Source: Verrucomicrobiota bacterium (GTDB taxonomy: Bacteria > Verrucomicrobiota > Verrucomicrobiia > JADLBR01). Taken from it: DNA of 64,000 nucleotides. Location: NCBI GenBank assembly GCA_029560585.1, contig JAKQKQ010000068.1:1-64000 (forward strand), given 5' to 3'. Both the position numbers and the translations under genes were made by a program. The notes beneath the pieces were generated by a model that was not told the origin of the DNA, made no database searches, and saw only the letters and a list, made by a program, of their open reading frames with translations. Positions 31,150-40,559 of this stretch are shown here, in pieces. Position 1 is the first letter of the stretch. Each line of letters opens with the position of its first letter.

Positions 31150-31171
31150 GCCGGGGCCTCCAGGCCCCGGC
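31150..31171. terminator. Strong G+C hairpin between rpsA and tyrS
   Basis: GCCGGGGCCT and its exact complement AGGCCCCGGC flank CC: a perfect 10-bp stem. No T-run follows. It may end or attenuate transcription between the two genes. Confidence 0.5.
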
Positions 31172-31185
31172 TCGTCCAACGCAGC

Positions 31186-32334
31186 GTGTCCCCGGAACAG
31201 CAGCTTGAAACCCTTGCGGCGGGGGCCGAGCGCCTCGTCTCCCCCGAGGAACTCCTCCACAAGCTCCGCTCCAAACGGCCCCTCCGCGTCAAGCTCGGCT
31301 TCGACCCGTCATCTCCAGACCTCCACCTCGGCCATCTCGTCGTCCTCGACAAGGTCCGCGCCTTCCAAGATCTCGGCCACAAGGCCGTCATCATCATCGG
31401 TGACTATACGGCGCGGATCGGCGATCCCACTGGTCGCTCCAAGACTCGCCCGCCCCTGGATCCCGATCAGGTCAACGCAAATGCAAAGACCTATACGGAT
31501 CAGGTCTTCAAGGTCCTGCTGCCCGAGCAGACGGAAATCCGCCGCAATGGCGAGTGGTTTGACAGGTTCTCGTACGCCGATGTTCTCCGGCTCAATGCCG
31601 AGATGACCGTCGCACGACTCCTCGAGCGCGACGATTTCCGAAAGCGCTACTCCGAGGGGGCGCCCATCACGCTCACCGAGTTCCAGTATCCCCTCATGCA
31701 GGGCCACGACTCGGTTGTGGTCCATGCCGACATCGAGCTCGGTGGCAGCGACCAGCTCTTCAACAATCTCGTGGGCCGCGACCTCCAGCGGGCGGCGGGT
31801 CAAGAGCCCCAGATCGTCATGGTCCTGCCCATCCTCCCCGGCCTCGACGGGGTCCAAAAAATGTCCAAGTCGCTCGGCAACTACGTGGGTCTCGCGGAAG
31901 ACGCATCTCAGATCTTCGGAAAGACCATGAGCATCTCCGACGAGCTCATGACCCAGTGGTTCAGGATCCTGTTGCGGCGCGAATCCGACCCGTCCCAGCA
32001 CCCCATGGAGACAAAAAAGTCCCTCGCCCGCACCCTGGTGGCCAGATTCCATGGCGAGGCCGCAGCGGCCGATGCCCAGGGGGCATGGGAGCGACAATTC
32101 TCGCAGCGCAAGGCCCCCGACGAAATGCCCGAGCTGTCCCTCGGCCAAGGCAAGAAACTCTGGGAACTCCTCCGCGACTCGGGCCTCGCCGCCAGTGGCG
32201 CCGAGGCGCGGCGCCTCATCCAACAGGGCGCCGTCGCGCTCGATGGCCACCGCCTCACCGAAGAGAACCAGATCATACGAACTGCCGGCACGCTCAAGTG
32301 CGGCAAACGCAAGTTTCTCCGCCTCACCCCGTGA
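31186..32334 (+). CDS. tyrS: Tyrosyl-tRNA synthetase
   Basis: This 382-residue class I synthetase charges tRNA-Tyr. The HIGH motif is HLGH (residues 47-50) and KMSKS is perfect (225-229). The tyrosine pocket segments QYPLMQGHDSVVVHADIELGG and GSDQLFN fit bacterial TyrRS rather than TrpRS. The C-terminal part (about 330-380) is an S4-like RNA-binding domain (GAEARRLIQQGAVALDGH). The start is a GTG at 31186, 15 nt after a hairpin. The length is that of the shorter TyrZ-type branch. Confidence 0.95.
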   Translation: MSPEQQLETLAAGAERLVSPEELLHKLRSKRPLRVKLGFDPSSPDLHLGHLVVLDKVRAFQDLGHKAVIIIGDYTARIGDPTGRSKTRPPLDPDQVNANAKTYTDQVFKVLLPEQTEIRRNGEWFDRFSYADVLRLNAEMTVARLLERDDFRKRYSEGAPITLTEFQYPLMQGHDSVVVHADIELGGSDQLFNNLVGRDLQRAAGQEPQIVMVLPILPGLDGVQKMSKSLGNYVGLAEDASQIFGKTMSISDELMTQWFRILLRRESDPSQHPMETKKSLARTLVARFHGEAAAADAQGAWERQFSQRKAPDEMPELSLGQGKKLWELLRDSGLAASGAEARRLIQQGAVALDGHRLTEENQIIRTAGTLKCGKRKFLRLTP

Positions 32335-32489
32335 TTGCGGCACCGGCCACCGGCGCTCCGCCCGTCACCCACCGACGTTCCCGCGGACCTTTCTTGGCCG
32401 CTCCCGCGCTTCGCCCCCGCGCACCACACCCAAATAAAATCTTGCCGCGGACCTTTTTTTTATAGCGCGCCGTCCAAGCCGTACTATAA

Positions 32490-33650
32490 ATGCCGCCGAT
32501 GACCCCATCTGTCGTTGCCGGTACATCCGCGTGGCGAATCTCCTCCGACTGCGTGGAGCTCTGCACAACCGAGATCGGCGGGCACCTCGGCCCCGTCGCA
32601 TTCTTGCTGAAGAACCGGCGAATACAGCCTTTCGCCATGGCCCCATGGCAACGAGAGATCCTTCCGCGCGAAACGCCTCCCCTGCTCAGGGTCCTGCGGG
32701 GCGATTTCTTTTGCCTCCCATTCGGCGGCAACGGCACGCCCTTCCGCGGCGAGCGCCACCCCCCGCACGGCGAAACGGCCAATGAGCGCTGGCAGTTCCG
32801 CGACCTCATCGCCGAGGGCCCCGCGCGCACCCTGCACCTGTCCCTGGACACCGACGAGCGCCCCGGACGCGTCGACAAGCGCATCACGCTCATCAATGGC
32901 CAGACGGTCATCTACGCCCAGCACGTCGTCTCGGGCATGCGCGGCCCGATGTGTTTCGGCCACCACGCCATGATCCACTTTCCCGATAGGCCCAATTCGG
33001 GCCTCGTGTCCACCAGCCCATTCCAGTTCGGGCAGGTCCTGCCAGTCCCCTTCGAGGATCCCGCCCAGGGAGGCTACTCGGCCCTCAAGGCGGGCGCCGA
33101 ATTCCACTCTCTCGAGAAAGTGCGCACCGCGGACGGGGGAACCACCGACCTCTCCCGCTACCCCGCCCGCCGCGGCTTCGAGGATCTCGTGCTCGTCGCC
33201 TCCCGCCCACGTCGCCTCGCGTGGAATGCCGTCGTTTTCCCCCAGGACCGCTATGTCTATTTCGCACTCAGGGATCCTTCGATGCTCGCCTCCACGATAC
33301 TCTGGATCTCCAACGGCGGCCGACACTACCCGCCCTGGAATGGCCGACATGTCAATGTCATGGGCATCGAGGATGTCACGGCGTACTTCCACCTCGGCCT
33401 CGCCGAGTCAGCGGGCCGCAATCACCTCCAGCAGCGAGGTATCCCCACCTCGGTGGAGCTGAACCCCAGGCGCCCCCTGGAAATCAACTACATCATGGGC
33501 ATCGCGCCCATCCCCGCCGGATTCGACCACGTCGCCGACATCCGCCCCGCCAAGGCCGGCGTCATCGAAATACGCTCGCGATCTGGCGCCGCCATCCGGA
33601 CCCAGGTGGACCTCAAGTTCCTGCGCGGCGGCACGCCCTCCAAAGCCTGA
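32490..33650 (+). CDS. Galactose-mutarotase-like protein of unknown specificity
   Basis: This 386-residue protein has no signal peptide. It reads as an all-beta sugar-binding protein: ELCTTEIGGHLGPVAF near the start, FGHHAMIHFPD in the middle, and WISNGGRHYPPW and HLGLAESAGRNH later. The order and the His/Glu residues in these motifs resemble the aldose-1-epimerase superfamily, including its catabolic DUF relatives. It could convert sugar anomers or just bind them. It has its own gap of 155 bp from tyrS, with a TATAAA just before the start, and it is convergent with the glycan operon. I am sure of a beta-sandwich sugar protein only at a moderate level. Confidence 0.55.
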   Translation: MPPMTPSVVAGTSAWRISSDCVELCTTEIGGHLGPVAFLLKNRRIQPFAMAPWQREILPRETPPLLRVLRGDFFCLPFGGNGTPFRGERHPPHGETANERWQFRDLIAEGPARTLHLSLDTDERPGRVDKRITLINGQTVIYAQHVVSGMRGPMCFGHHAMIHFPDRPNSGLVSTSPFQFGQVLPVPFEDPAQGGYSALKAGAEFHSLEKVRTADGGTTDLSRYPARRGFEDLVLVASRPRRLAWNAVVFPQDRYVYFALRDPSMLASTILWISNGGRHYPPWNGRHVNVMGIEDVTAYFHLGLAESAGRNHLQQRGIPTSVELNPRRPLEINYIMGIAPIPAGFDHVADIRPAKAGVIEIRSRSGAAIRTQVDLKFLRGGTPSKA

Positions 33651-33673
33651 GCCAGATCCCACCCCGCAAGCAC

Positions 33674-35764
33674 CTATTCCACCGACACCAGCCGCATCCG
33701 CATCGGCGGCAATGGGACTGTCACCCGACCATCGGCACACCCCAGCGCCTCACCGCTCAATGCGTCCCTCGCGGCCTTCGGCTTCAAACCTAGCCGGGCG
33801 AGGTCCAGCCCCACCTGCGCCGTCGCCGGCTGGTCGGCACTGAGATTGGAAACCACCAGCAGCGCTCGCCCGCCCTTGCCCTTGGCGGCTGGCCGACGAT
33901 AGAGGCTCACCTTCACCGACTCCGGCTGCACCGTGGCAAGCGGGGATGCTTCCCAGTATGGATGCCATTCCGCAGCGCTCACGCCAAACCGCGTCATGGC
34001 ATTCCATATCGGCGACATCTTCTCCAACGATGCGAGACCGCAGGGCCGCACGCGCACATCGTGCAACATGGACACCGCCAGGGCGTGGTCGAACGTCCAC
34101 TGCGGCGGCCGCTCATAGGCCAGAAACTCGCACGGGATCCCGAGGTTTCGCCCCATGAACTCCGCCCGAAATGCATCGAGCGGTAGGTTCTTCAGCGGGT
34201 CGCCCGACAATTCGCCACTCGCGAACTGCTCCCCGTCCCAATATGAGTCCGCAAAAGCCAGTGTCGGCGTCGCACAGCACGTGCTCTGGTGCGCACTGAT
34301 GATGCCGCCAGTTGGGTGGAACATCCCATAGAGCCGTCGCATGAACTCCCGCACTCCAAAGATCGGGTAGGTCGGCCGCAGGGTGCCATCCGCCGCACGG
34401 TACCCACAGCCGTGCCGCTCATTGCAGCAGCCCCAAGGTTCCACCGTCCCGTCCAGATAGAGTCCGTCGTATCCGTAGCGCTTCCTCGCCTTCTCGATTC
34501 CATCCGCCAAACGATCTCGCCAGACACTGTTGTAACACACCTTGAAATCGCGCTGCTCCGGATGACGGTACCAGCCGGGCGTGATCTCTCCCTTGGCATT
34601 CTTCACCAGGACCTCGTCGTGCAGCTCGGCCCACTCCGGCGCCAGCGGGGAAAACTCGTAGCCGTGGTAGACAAGCACCTTCATCCCGCGCTCGTGGCAC
34701 GCGTCCACGATGCCCTTGAACTCCGATTCCGGCATCGTCATTGGATAGTTCTGGATCGGCGCCCAGTCCTCGTGAAATACCGCGATCTTGGCTCCCAGCT
34801 CCGCGCCGCGGTCGAGCGTGGGCAGAGGTTTTCTGTCGGGGAATGCCCGGTGGCAGAGCCACCACTCCTTCGGGATCGGAAGCGTCAGGCCCACGCCCAG
34901 TTGCGGCACGTGCCAGATCCGCCACTCATGGAAATCCTTCGGCCACGGCTTCACCGGCGTTGCCTGAAAACCAAATGTGTAGGTGAGAGGCAGCCGTGCG
35001 TTCGAATCCAGCAATCGCAACCGGAGCACCAGCTCCCCGTCTTGGGGAATGATCTCGATAGCGCGATCGGGTGCTTGCGGCTGCCAGCCCTTGTCCGATT
35101 CGGCAAACCACGCCAGCCCCCCATGTTCCCGACCTAACCATACGAATGGCTTGAAGGGCAGCGTCAGCCCACCCGCAGGCACTGCTCCGCTGTTCTTTGC
35201 GGTGCCCCACTTGCCCGGAAAATAGTGGAACAAGCCAGCCCTCCCGATCTTCAGGGGCACCTCCAGCCAAAGCCGCTCAAGCTTGGGCGTCGTTTTGCGC
35301 TGTGGCAGCACCACGAGGTCCACCCGCACCAGACCATCGAACTCTATCCGTGTCGTTGTGTTGATGATGAGTTCATCCCCCGCCTGCCACCCGGACACGG
35401 TGGCCTGCGCGTCCTCCGCGCAAAGGACCATGCTGCCACCCCGCTTCCACTCGATCTCCTTGCCGTCAACCTGCCCAACGAGCCTGACCGGCCCGGCCAG
35501 AATCTCTTCGCCGACCGTCACAATCGAGGCGGGCAACGCCCTGTCCGTGAAACCATGCGACCGACCCCAGACGCCTACGACGATCCCGGAGAGGTTCGTC
35601 TTCACCCCCACCGGCGTCCATGGCCCGATCAATTCGGGGCCGCCCGGGGCCGCAGCCCCCAGGCTCCCCATGCCATTTATGAGAATCACTGACGCGGCCA
35701 GCGCCCGCCACGCGGGTACTTCCTTCCACTGCATCCACCCACCATCTCTCAGTATCTTTATCAT
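33674..35764 (-). CDS. Exported glycosidase-like protein (DUF6067/GH123-like)
   Basis: This 696-residue protein has a signal-like N-terminus (ALAASVILINGMGSLGAAA). A beta-rich half (to about residue 280; LWLEVPLKIGRAGLFHYFPG, FVWLGREHGGLAWFAES) is followed by a TIM-barrel-like half (IAVFHEDW, GMKVLVYHGYEFSP, YGYDGLYLDGTVEPWGCC) and a C-terminal beta domain. YDGLYLDG has the strand-end Asp seen in retaining barrels. I believe it belongs to the DUF6067 group related to GH123-like enzymes, but this is from memory of motifs. GGAG lies 6 nt before the ATG. It is the last gene of the glycan operon, 14 nt after the DUF5107 gene. Confidence 0.65.
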   Translation of the reverse strand: MIKILRDGGWMQWKEVPAWRALAASVILINGMGSLGAAAPGGPELIGPWTPVGVKTNLSGIVVGVWGRSHGFTDRALPASIVTVGEEILAGPVRLVGQVDGKEIEWKRGGSMVLCAEDAQATVSGWQAGDELIINTTTRIEFDGLVRVDLVVLPQRKTTPKLERLWLEVPLKIGRAGLFHYFPGKWGTAKNSGAVPAGGLTLPFKPFVWLGREHGGLAWFAESDKGWQPQAPDRAIEIIPQDGELVLRLRLLDSNARLPLTYTFGFQATPVKPWPKDFHEWRIWHVPQLGVGLTLPIPKEWWLCHRAFPDRKPLPTLDRGAELGAKIAVFHEDWAPIQNYPMTMPESEFKGIVDACHERGMKVLVYHGYEFSPLAPEWAELHDEVLVKNAKGEITPGWYRHPEQRDFKVCYNSVWRDRLADGIEKARKRYGYDGLYLDGTVEPWGCCNERHGCGYRAADGTLRPTYPIFGVREFMRRLYGMFHPTGGIISAHQSTCCATPTLAFADSYWDGEQFASGELSGDPLKNLPLDAFRAEFMGRNLGIPCEFLAYERPPQWTFDHALAVSMLHDVRVRPCGLASLEKMSPIWNAMTRFGVSAAEWHPYWEASPLATVQPESVKVSLYRRPAAKGKGGRALLVVSNLSADQPATAQVGLDLARLGLKPKAARDALSGEALGCADGRVTVPLPPMRMRLVSVE

Positions 35765-35778
35765 GTTTTACTCCATGC

Positions 35779-37857
35779 CTATTTCATCCTGAAATCGATC
35801 TCTCGCGGCGGGGGATGTTGCTCCATGATCTGCCGGCTCTCGGCGTCGGACAGAACCCCGCCCTTTCGGGCCTCCGCTTCCTTCAAGTACGACGCAAACC
35901 ACAGATCGCTAAGGCTCACCTCGCCCTCCCGAATCGTGCAGAACTCACGCTGCAGCGCGCGGCGAACGGATGCGTAGTCGCCCTCTTCCAGGGCAATCTG
36001 CGCCCCCGCCAGCGCAATGCGCTCATGCCCGGCCACCGATGACGCCAAGGACTCAACGAACGTGTCAAATGCCTGGCGGCGTTCGTTGCGGGCGAAAAAC
36101 TCGCAGATCTCGATGGCCAGATTCGCGTCGTTCCCCACGAAGCGCCACGCCCGCTCGTACTCGACCTGCGCCCCATCGATGTTCCCGTCGCGCTCCTCCA
36201 ATAGGGCCAGACAGCGATGGGCCAACGCGCTCTCCTTTTGCGCCAAAGACGATCTGAACTCTTCGCGCGCCTCTTCGAACGCGCCCGCCTCCAGTCGCGC
36301 GACACCCAGATGCAGGTGATGCAACCACGTCGCGCCCCGTTCCTGCGCCGACTCGCGCAACACCCCGACCCAGCCCGCCGACACATTGAAACTGCGCGGC
36401 TCCCCGCCCAGTGTCTCGGTCGAGAATGTGCCCTTTGTCAGCAATTCCTCCCACGGCCGCGTCTCCTCGCCAACCCCGTGCTCAAAAAGAAGCCCGGGGC
36501 TGAGCCGTCTCCCGATGCGCTTCTCGTGTAGCCACCCCCACCCGGCGCCACGGTGCAGAACCCGCTCCACGGGCGCGCCCGCTTGCGCTCTAAAGAACGC
36601 ATCCTGTTCCTCCAGCACGGCGTCCCGCACCCGCTCATCCACCGCCTTGCCGGCCGCCGCGCACGCACCGCCATAGTCCCCGCCCCGCGCGGCATTGGCG
36701 TCCATCGCGAGGGCACCGATGCACTCGGTCCACTCGATGCTCCCGCCCGCCCTCAACGGCCGCGTCTGCAACTGCGTCGGCGTCACACCGCCCTGGATTT
36801 CGATGTAATCCCCCCTGCCGTTCTCCGACAGGAACTCCATCCATCGTTTCCCGCCACGGCCCGTTCCCCAGGTGAAAAACTTCCGGCCGAAAAGCGTCGG
36901 TGTCGACACGTGGAACACACCGCGGCCTTCGCCATCCACGCATACGGACCACGGCTTGCCACTGCCGGGCTTTCTAAAGAAGACCGACTTGAAATACGGA
37001 TATCTGGACGGGTAGCTGCCATCGAATCCGTCGAAAACCGGGAACGTCAGCCTCGAGTTGCCCGTGAAGTCATGCGAGAGAGCGTAATCCATCGGCGAAA
37101 GCACGCGCGTGTCCCTGGTCATCGGGACCGCGATGTTCGTCCACCAATAGAAATCGACGTCGCGCTCGTTCGGGTTGATCGCCTTCACGTGAATCCAGAG
37201 CCGGTCGTCGTCCCGTGGCAGAAACACATCCACCTGCCACGTTGTCTCGAGCGTCCGGTCAAACTCGTAGAGCCGCAGGATCGGCCCACGTGGCGTCGCG
37301 ACGGTCCCGGCGAATACCGGACTGCATGTCAGCAGGCTGTGGCCATAGAGCGGGCCATTCCACTCGACACCGCCAGAGAACCACGCATTGCGTATCGCCA
37401 GGTTCGCGAATCGGAGAACGGGGTTATCGAAAAGCAGCTCACGGGCGGCCCGCTTGTCGTAGAGCGAGATCATCCGGCCTCCAAGCGACGGGTAAGAGAC
37501 GGCCCTCAGCGACGCATTCTCGACCTGGATTACCGGCAGGCGACCGATGCGCCGATCTCGCGTGTAGTTGTCCTGCATGAGATACGGCAATGGGGGCACC
37601 GCCGCATTCGTGAACATCCCGGCCCGATCCTCTTCATTCAGATCGCCGGACACGCGTATAGGTTTCTCTGGGATCTGAAACCTGAACCGAGGCCAGATAT
37701 TCTCTGGCCCGAGTGGCGCCGATGGCAGTTCGCGGGAACTCTCCTTGATGGCCGTCTCATCGGCGATCGCCCGCGATCCGCCCCCGGCGGTTCCCCAAAA
37801 CCCAAATAGCAGGGCGAAGGCTAGGCCTGCGACTCTCAGGGATGTGTGGCGAATCAT
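35779..37857 (-). CDS. Exported DUF5107 protein with TPR repeats
   Basis: This 692-residue protein starts with a signal peptide (LRVAGLAFALLFGFWG). The N-terminal half (about 60-410) is a DUF5107 sugar-binding beta domain (RAVSYPSLGGRMISLYDK, GGVEWNGPLYGHS, DVDFYWWTNIAVPM). The C-terminal part (about 500-680) is helical and TPR-like (HHLHLGVARLEAGAFEEAREEF). DUF5107 proteins are galactose-mutarotase-like and occur in plant-polysaccharide clusters. I start at 37857 because a perfect AGGAGG lies 8 nt upstream; the open frame runs 90 codons further without support. The previous gene ends 47 nt away. Confidence 0.8.
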   Translation of the reverse strand: MIRHTSLRVAGLAFALLFGFWGTAGGGSRAIADETAIKESSRELPSAPLGPENIWPRFRFQIPEKPIRVSGDLNEEDRAGMFTNAAVPPLPYLMQDNYTRDRRIGRLPVIQVENASLRAVSYPSLGGRMISLYDKRAARELLFDNPVLRFANLAIRNAWFSGGVEWNGPLYGHSLLTCSPVFAGTVATPRGPILRLYEFDRTLETTWQVDVFLPRDDDRLWIHVKAINPNERDVDFYWWTNIAVPMTRDTRVLSPMDYALSHDFTGNSRLTFPVFDGFDGSYPSRYPYFKSVFFRKPGSGKPWSVCVDGEGRGVFHVSTPTLFGRKFFTWGTGRGGKRWMEFLSENGRGDYIEIQGGVTPTQLQTRPLRAGGSIEWTECIGALAMDANAARGGDYGGACAAAGKAVDERVRDAVLEEQDAFFRAQAGAPVERVLHRGAGWGWLHEKRIGRRLSPGLLFEHGVGEETRPWEELLTKGTFSTETLGGEPRSFNVSAGWVGVLRESAQERGATWLHHLHLGVARLEAGAFEEAREEFRSSLAQKESALAHRCLALLEERDGNIDGAQVEYERAWRFVGNDANLAIEICEFFARNERRQAFDTFVESLASSVAGHERIALAGAQIALEEGDYASVRRALQREFCTIREGEVSLSDLWFASYLKEAEARKGGVLSDAESRQIMEQHPPPREIDFRMK

Positions 37858-37904
37858 CGGACAACCTCCTCTTTGCGCTTGCTTCCTCTCACGATTGCCA
37901 TGGT

Positions 37905-40556
37905 TCACCGGATGCACGCATCCAATTGCGCGGGTGTCAGTCCGGGGGCTACAATAAACATTGGTTGACCGGGCCGCAGGATCCGCTCCTTCCGTTCGTT
38001 GCCCATGAGATCGAGCACCACCGTGCCTTCCGTCTGCAGCGTCCGCTCCTGGTCGCTCCATGCCACGGCGATCGCACCTGCATCGGGCCCTCTCGAGAAC
38101 AGGTGCACCGACATGCCGTCCCTCCATCGCCTGCCGGCGGGCACTGCCCCATCGAGCTGCCGCTCCAGCGCGCTATAGGCCATCATCGTCGGTTTCGGTC
38201 GCCCGTCGTAATCCATCAGAACGTAATACCCGTTGGCCATCGTGGAGAACCAGGGCATCGCGCCAAGCTCGCCGCCCGTGTAGTAGTAACAGATATTGGT
38301 CACGCCCGCCGACAGCATCTGCACCATGCCCCGCACCAGCCCACATGCAGCCTCAAGACCTGTCAACGGACGATGTTCCCCGCCCATGGAACCAAATGGC
38401 GCACCCCTGCTGAATCCCTGTGCGGGCAACCATGATGCGAAAGGCGGACACCGGATTCCGCCTTCGGTCATGTAAAGGGGTTTGACCGCGCCTCGCTCCC
38501 TCATCAGCTCGATAAAGTGGAGCGCGCCCATCTCGATGGTCGTCGGCTCGTCCCCCCCGGTCGACGTAGTCATCGGCGGACTCCAATAGACATGGTACGA
38601 GAGCGCATCCATCGAATCTAGACCGCCCTGCGCCAGCACCCGCCTTGTCCAATCGGATGCGTGGGTCGAGAAACATCCGCCGATGACAACCGCGCATGGG
38701 TCGGTCCGCTTGATCGCGCGATACGCCACCCTCAGCAACTCCGCGTATTCCTCCGGAGTGCCCGAGAAGAAGCCGCGACCGTACGGCTCGTTCCAGATCT
38801 CCCAGTGCCCGATACGATCACGAAAGTGCTCGACGGTCTTCGACACGTAACCCTCCCACTCGGCGATATCTCGCGGGGGCGCGCTGGTCCAGCTGCCGTG
38901 GTCTTGCTCCGCCGGATGCGGCCGGCCGGCCCAGATGGGCGGATGGCCAAGGTTTGCCATTATCTTGAACCCCCGTTTCGTCAGCTCGTCGATCTCTGCA
39001 TCCCGCCACACGAAATTCCCCTTTTCTGGCTCCACTACTCGCCAGTGGCAGAAATCACCAAAATCGTGCAGCCGCACCCAGCGAGCGCCCATGGCCTCCG
39101 AGGCCAGTAGGGTGTTCGTGGGTCTGGGCACCGTGGCGGTGACGTGTGTGCCAAACGGAGATGCGGGTCGCGCTTCCTGATCACGCTTTGGAAATGCTCC
39201 AAACCACACTTCCCCGACGGCGGGCGAGTCGGCGGCCCTCACCTGCACACGAAACATCCCCGCCCTGTCCGCGGTGAAACGCGCCCGATCAATCGCCGCC
39301 GATCTCACCGAATGGCAGACGGTGCGAAGCGGTCGGGCCCAAAGGTCCTCGAGGATATACGTCAGCGTGAGATCGCCGCCCCCCCCCGCGATCGCCACGT
39401 GGGCGGCAACCTCCACGTCCTCGCCCACTCGGCACCAGCGTGTCGCCGTCTCCGCCCCAACTTCGATTACCCCCGCTGGCCGATACTCGGTCGCCGCGCC
39501 CTCCTCTATCTGCACATCATCCAGCCAGATGGTGCCCCCCGGCACGATCCGAGCCACGTACGCCTCCCACATATTGGGCAAGGCAATCCCATCCACCTGA
39601 TAACGGGCCCACTCCGTTGTGACGGTCACATCGGCCCCGCGCTCATTGCGATTCGACGGCTGGTCGCCCCCGCCATCGGCCCACTCGAAGAACCTCAGCC
39701 TCACCCGCGTGTTCGCCTGCGCGGCCCGCATCCACGCGCTCAGCGTATACCGTTGGCACGCGCGCACCGAAAAAGGTCGGCATTCGATGCCCGGCGAAGC
39801 AATGCGCGGCCTCATCGTTGACGCGATCGGCCGATTGACTGGCAATGTGATGCTGGGCAGATCGACGGTGCCCAGCCGCGCGCAGCATCGGCCCGAATGC
39901 GCCCCCGTCTCCTCGACGGCAAACCCGCCGGTCGGAGTCCATCCCTCCGGCCCCGCCTCAAATCCGCTGTTGTAGATTCGGTTCCCCTTCTCGGGGGGCA
40001 TCTCCGACACCGGAATCTCCTCGCGGATACCATCCAGCAAAACGATGTCATCCAAAAGCAGCGTGCCGGTTCCCGCAAACATCAGGTAGATGCCACAGTG
40101 CGGATCGCCGTCACTGGCCTCGCCGCACAAGAGGTAGGGCCGCCACTCGTTCTTGACCAGCGCGTGGCGCTTCAAGTAGCCGGTGTAGGGCTCCCCGTGC
40201 TTTCGGATTCCAATGTACACGGGCGACTCCACGTCGCCCTTCATCCAGAGCCTCACCGTGAAGGACTTGCCCTTTTCCACGGCCACATCGGCACTGTGAA
40301 TCTGTACGCCGCCCGTGATGAACCGGGTGCACGTCACACGCTGCGCGGCCCTGCCCCCGTGAAAGTCGCGCGTTTCCTCCGCGAACACGACATCATTGGA
40401 CCCGTAGCAGTTCTTCACCCAACCTGCCGCCAGTCCCCCGACAAACGGCCCCTCCATGTCGCCGACGAAGGCCGGCTGCCCATCGCCGGCCGCAACGCCC
40501 CCTCCTGGGAACGCGGCGGCCAGAGTCAGCATTGCCAGCGATTGCCAGAGCCTCAT
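37905..40556 (-). CDS. Secreted clan GH-A glycoside hydrolase with two N-terminal carbohydrate-binding-like modules
   Basis: The protein has 883 residues and a signal peptide (LAMLTLAAAFPGGGVAAG). Two jelly-roll modules follow (about 30-190 and 195-365), each ending in a 'binding-site' strand (TLLLDDIVLLDG, TIWLDDVQIEEG) of the CBM4/9/22 type, then a linker beta domain. The barrel (about 475-790) has the clan GH-A acid/base in EIWNEPYG (Glu590) and the nucleophile in LYMTEGGI (Glu698). A short beta domain ends the protein. It should cleave glycosidic bonds with retention, outside the cytoplasm. Family choice (GH5, GH30, GH39 or a newer one) cannot be made by eye. It starts 3 nt after the DUF4838 gene. 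Confidence 0.82.
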   Translation of the reverse strand: MRLWQSLAMLTLAAAFPGGGVAAGDGQPAFVGDMEGPFVGGLAAGWVKNCYGSNDVVFAEETRDFHGGRAAQRVTCTRFITGGVQIHSADVAVEKGKSFTVRLWMKGDVESPVYIGIRKHGEPYTGYLKRHALVKNEWRPYLLCGEASDGDPHCGIYLMFAGTGTLLLDDIVLLDGIREEIPVSEMPPEKGNRIYNSGFEAGPEGWTPTGGFAVEETGAHSGRCCARLGTVDLPSITLPVNRPIASTMRPRIASPGIECRPFSVRACQRYTLSAWMRAAQANTRVRLRFFEWADGGGDQPSNRNERGADVTVTTEWARYQVDGIALPNMWEAYVARIVPGGTIWLDDVQIEEGAATEYRPAGVIEVGAETATRWCRVGEDVEVAAHVAIAGGGGDLTLTYILEDLWARPLRTVCHSVRSAAIDRARFTADRAGMFRVQVRAADSPAVGEVWFGAFPKRDQEARPASPFGTHVTATVPRPTNTLLASEAMGARWVRLHDFGDFCHWRVVEPEKGNFVWRDAEIDELTKRGFKIMANLGHPPIWAGRPHPAEQDHGSWTSAPPRDIAEWEGYVSKTVEHFRDRIGHWEIWNEPYGRGFFSGTPEEYAELLRVAYRAIKRTDPCAVVIGGCFSTHASDWTRRVLAQGGLDSMDALSYHVYWSPPMTTSTGGDEPTTIEMGALHFIELMRERGAVKPLYMTEGGIRCPPFASWLPAQGFSRGAPFGSMGGEHRPLTGLEAACGLVRGMVQMLSAGVTNICYYYTGGELGAMPWFSTMANGYYVLMDYDGRPKPTMMAYSALERQLDGAVPAGRRWRDGMSVHLFSRGPDAGAIAVAWSDQERTLQTEGTVVLDLMGNERKERILRPGQPMFIVAPGLTPAQLDACIR

Positions 40557-40559
40557 GCG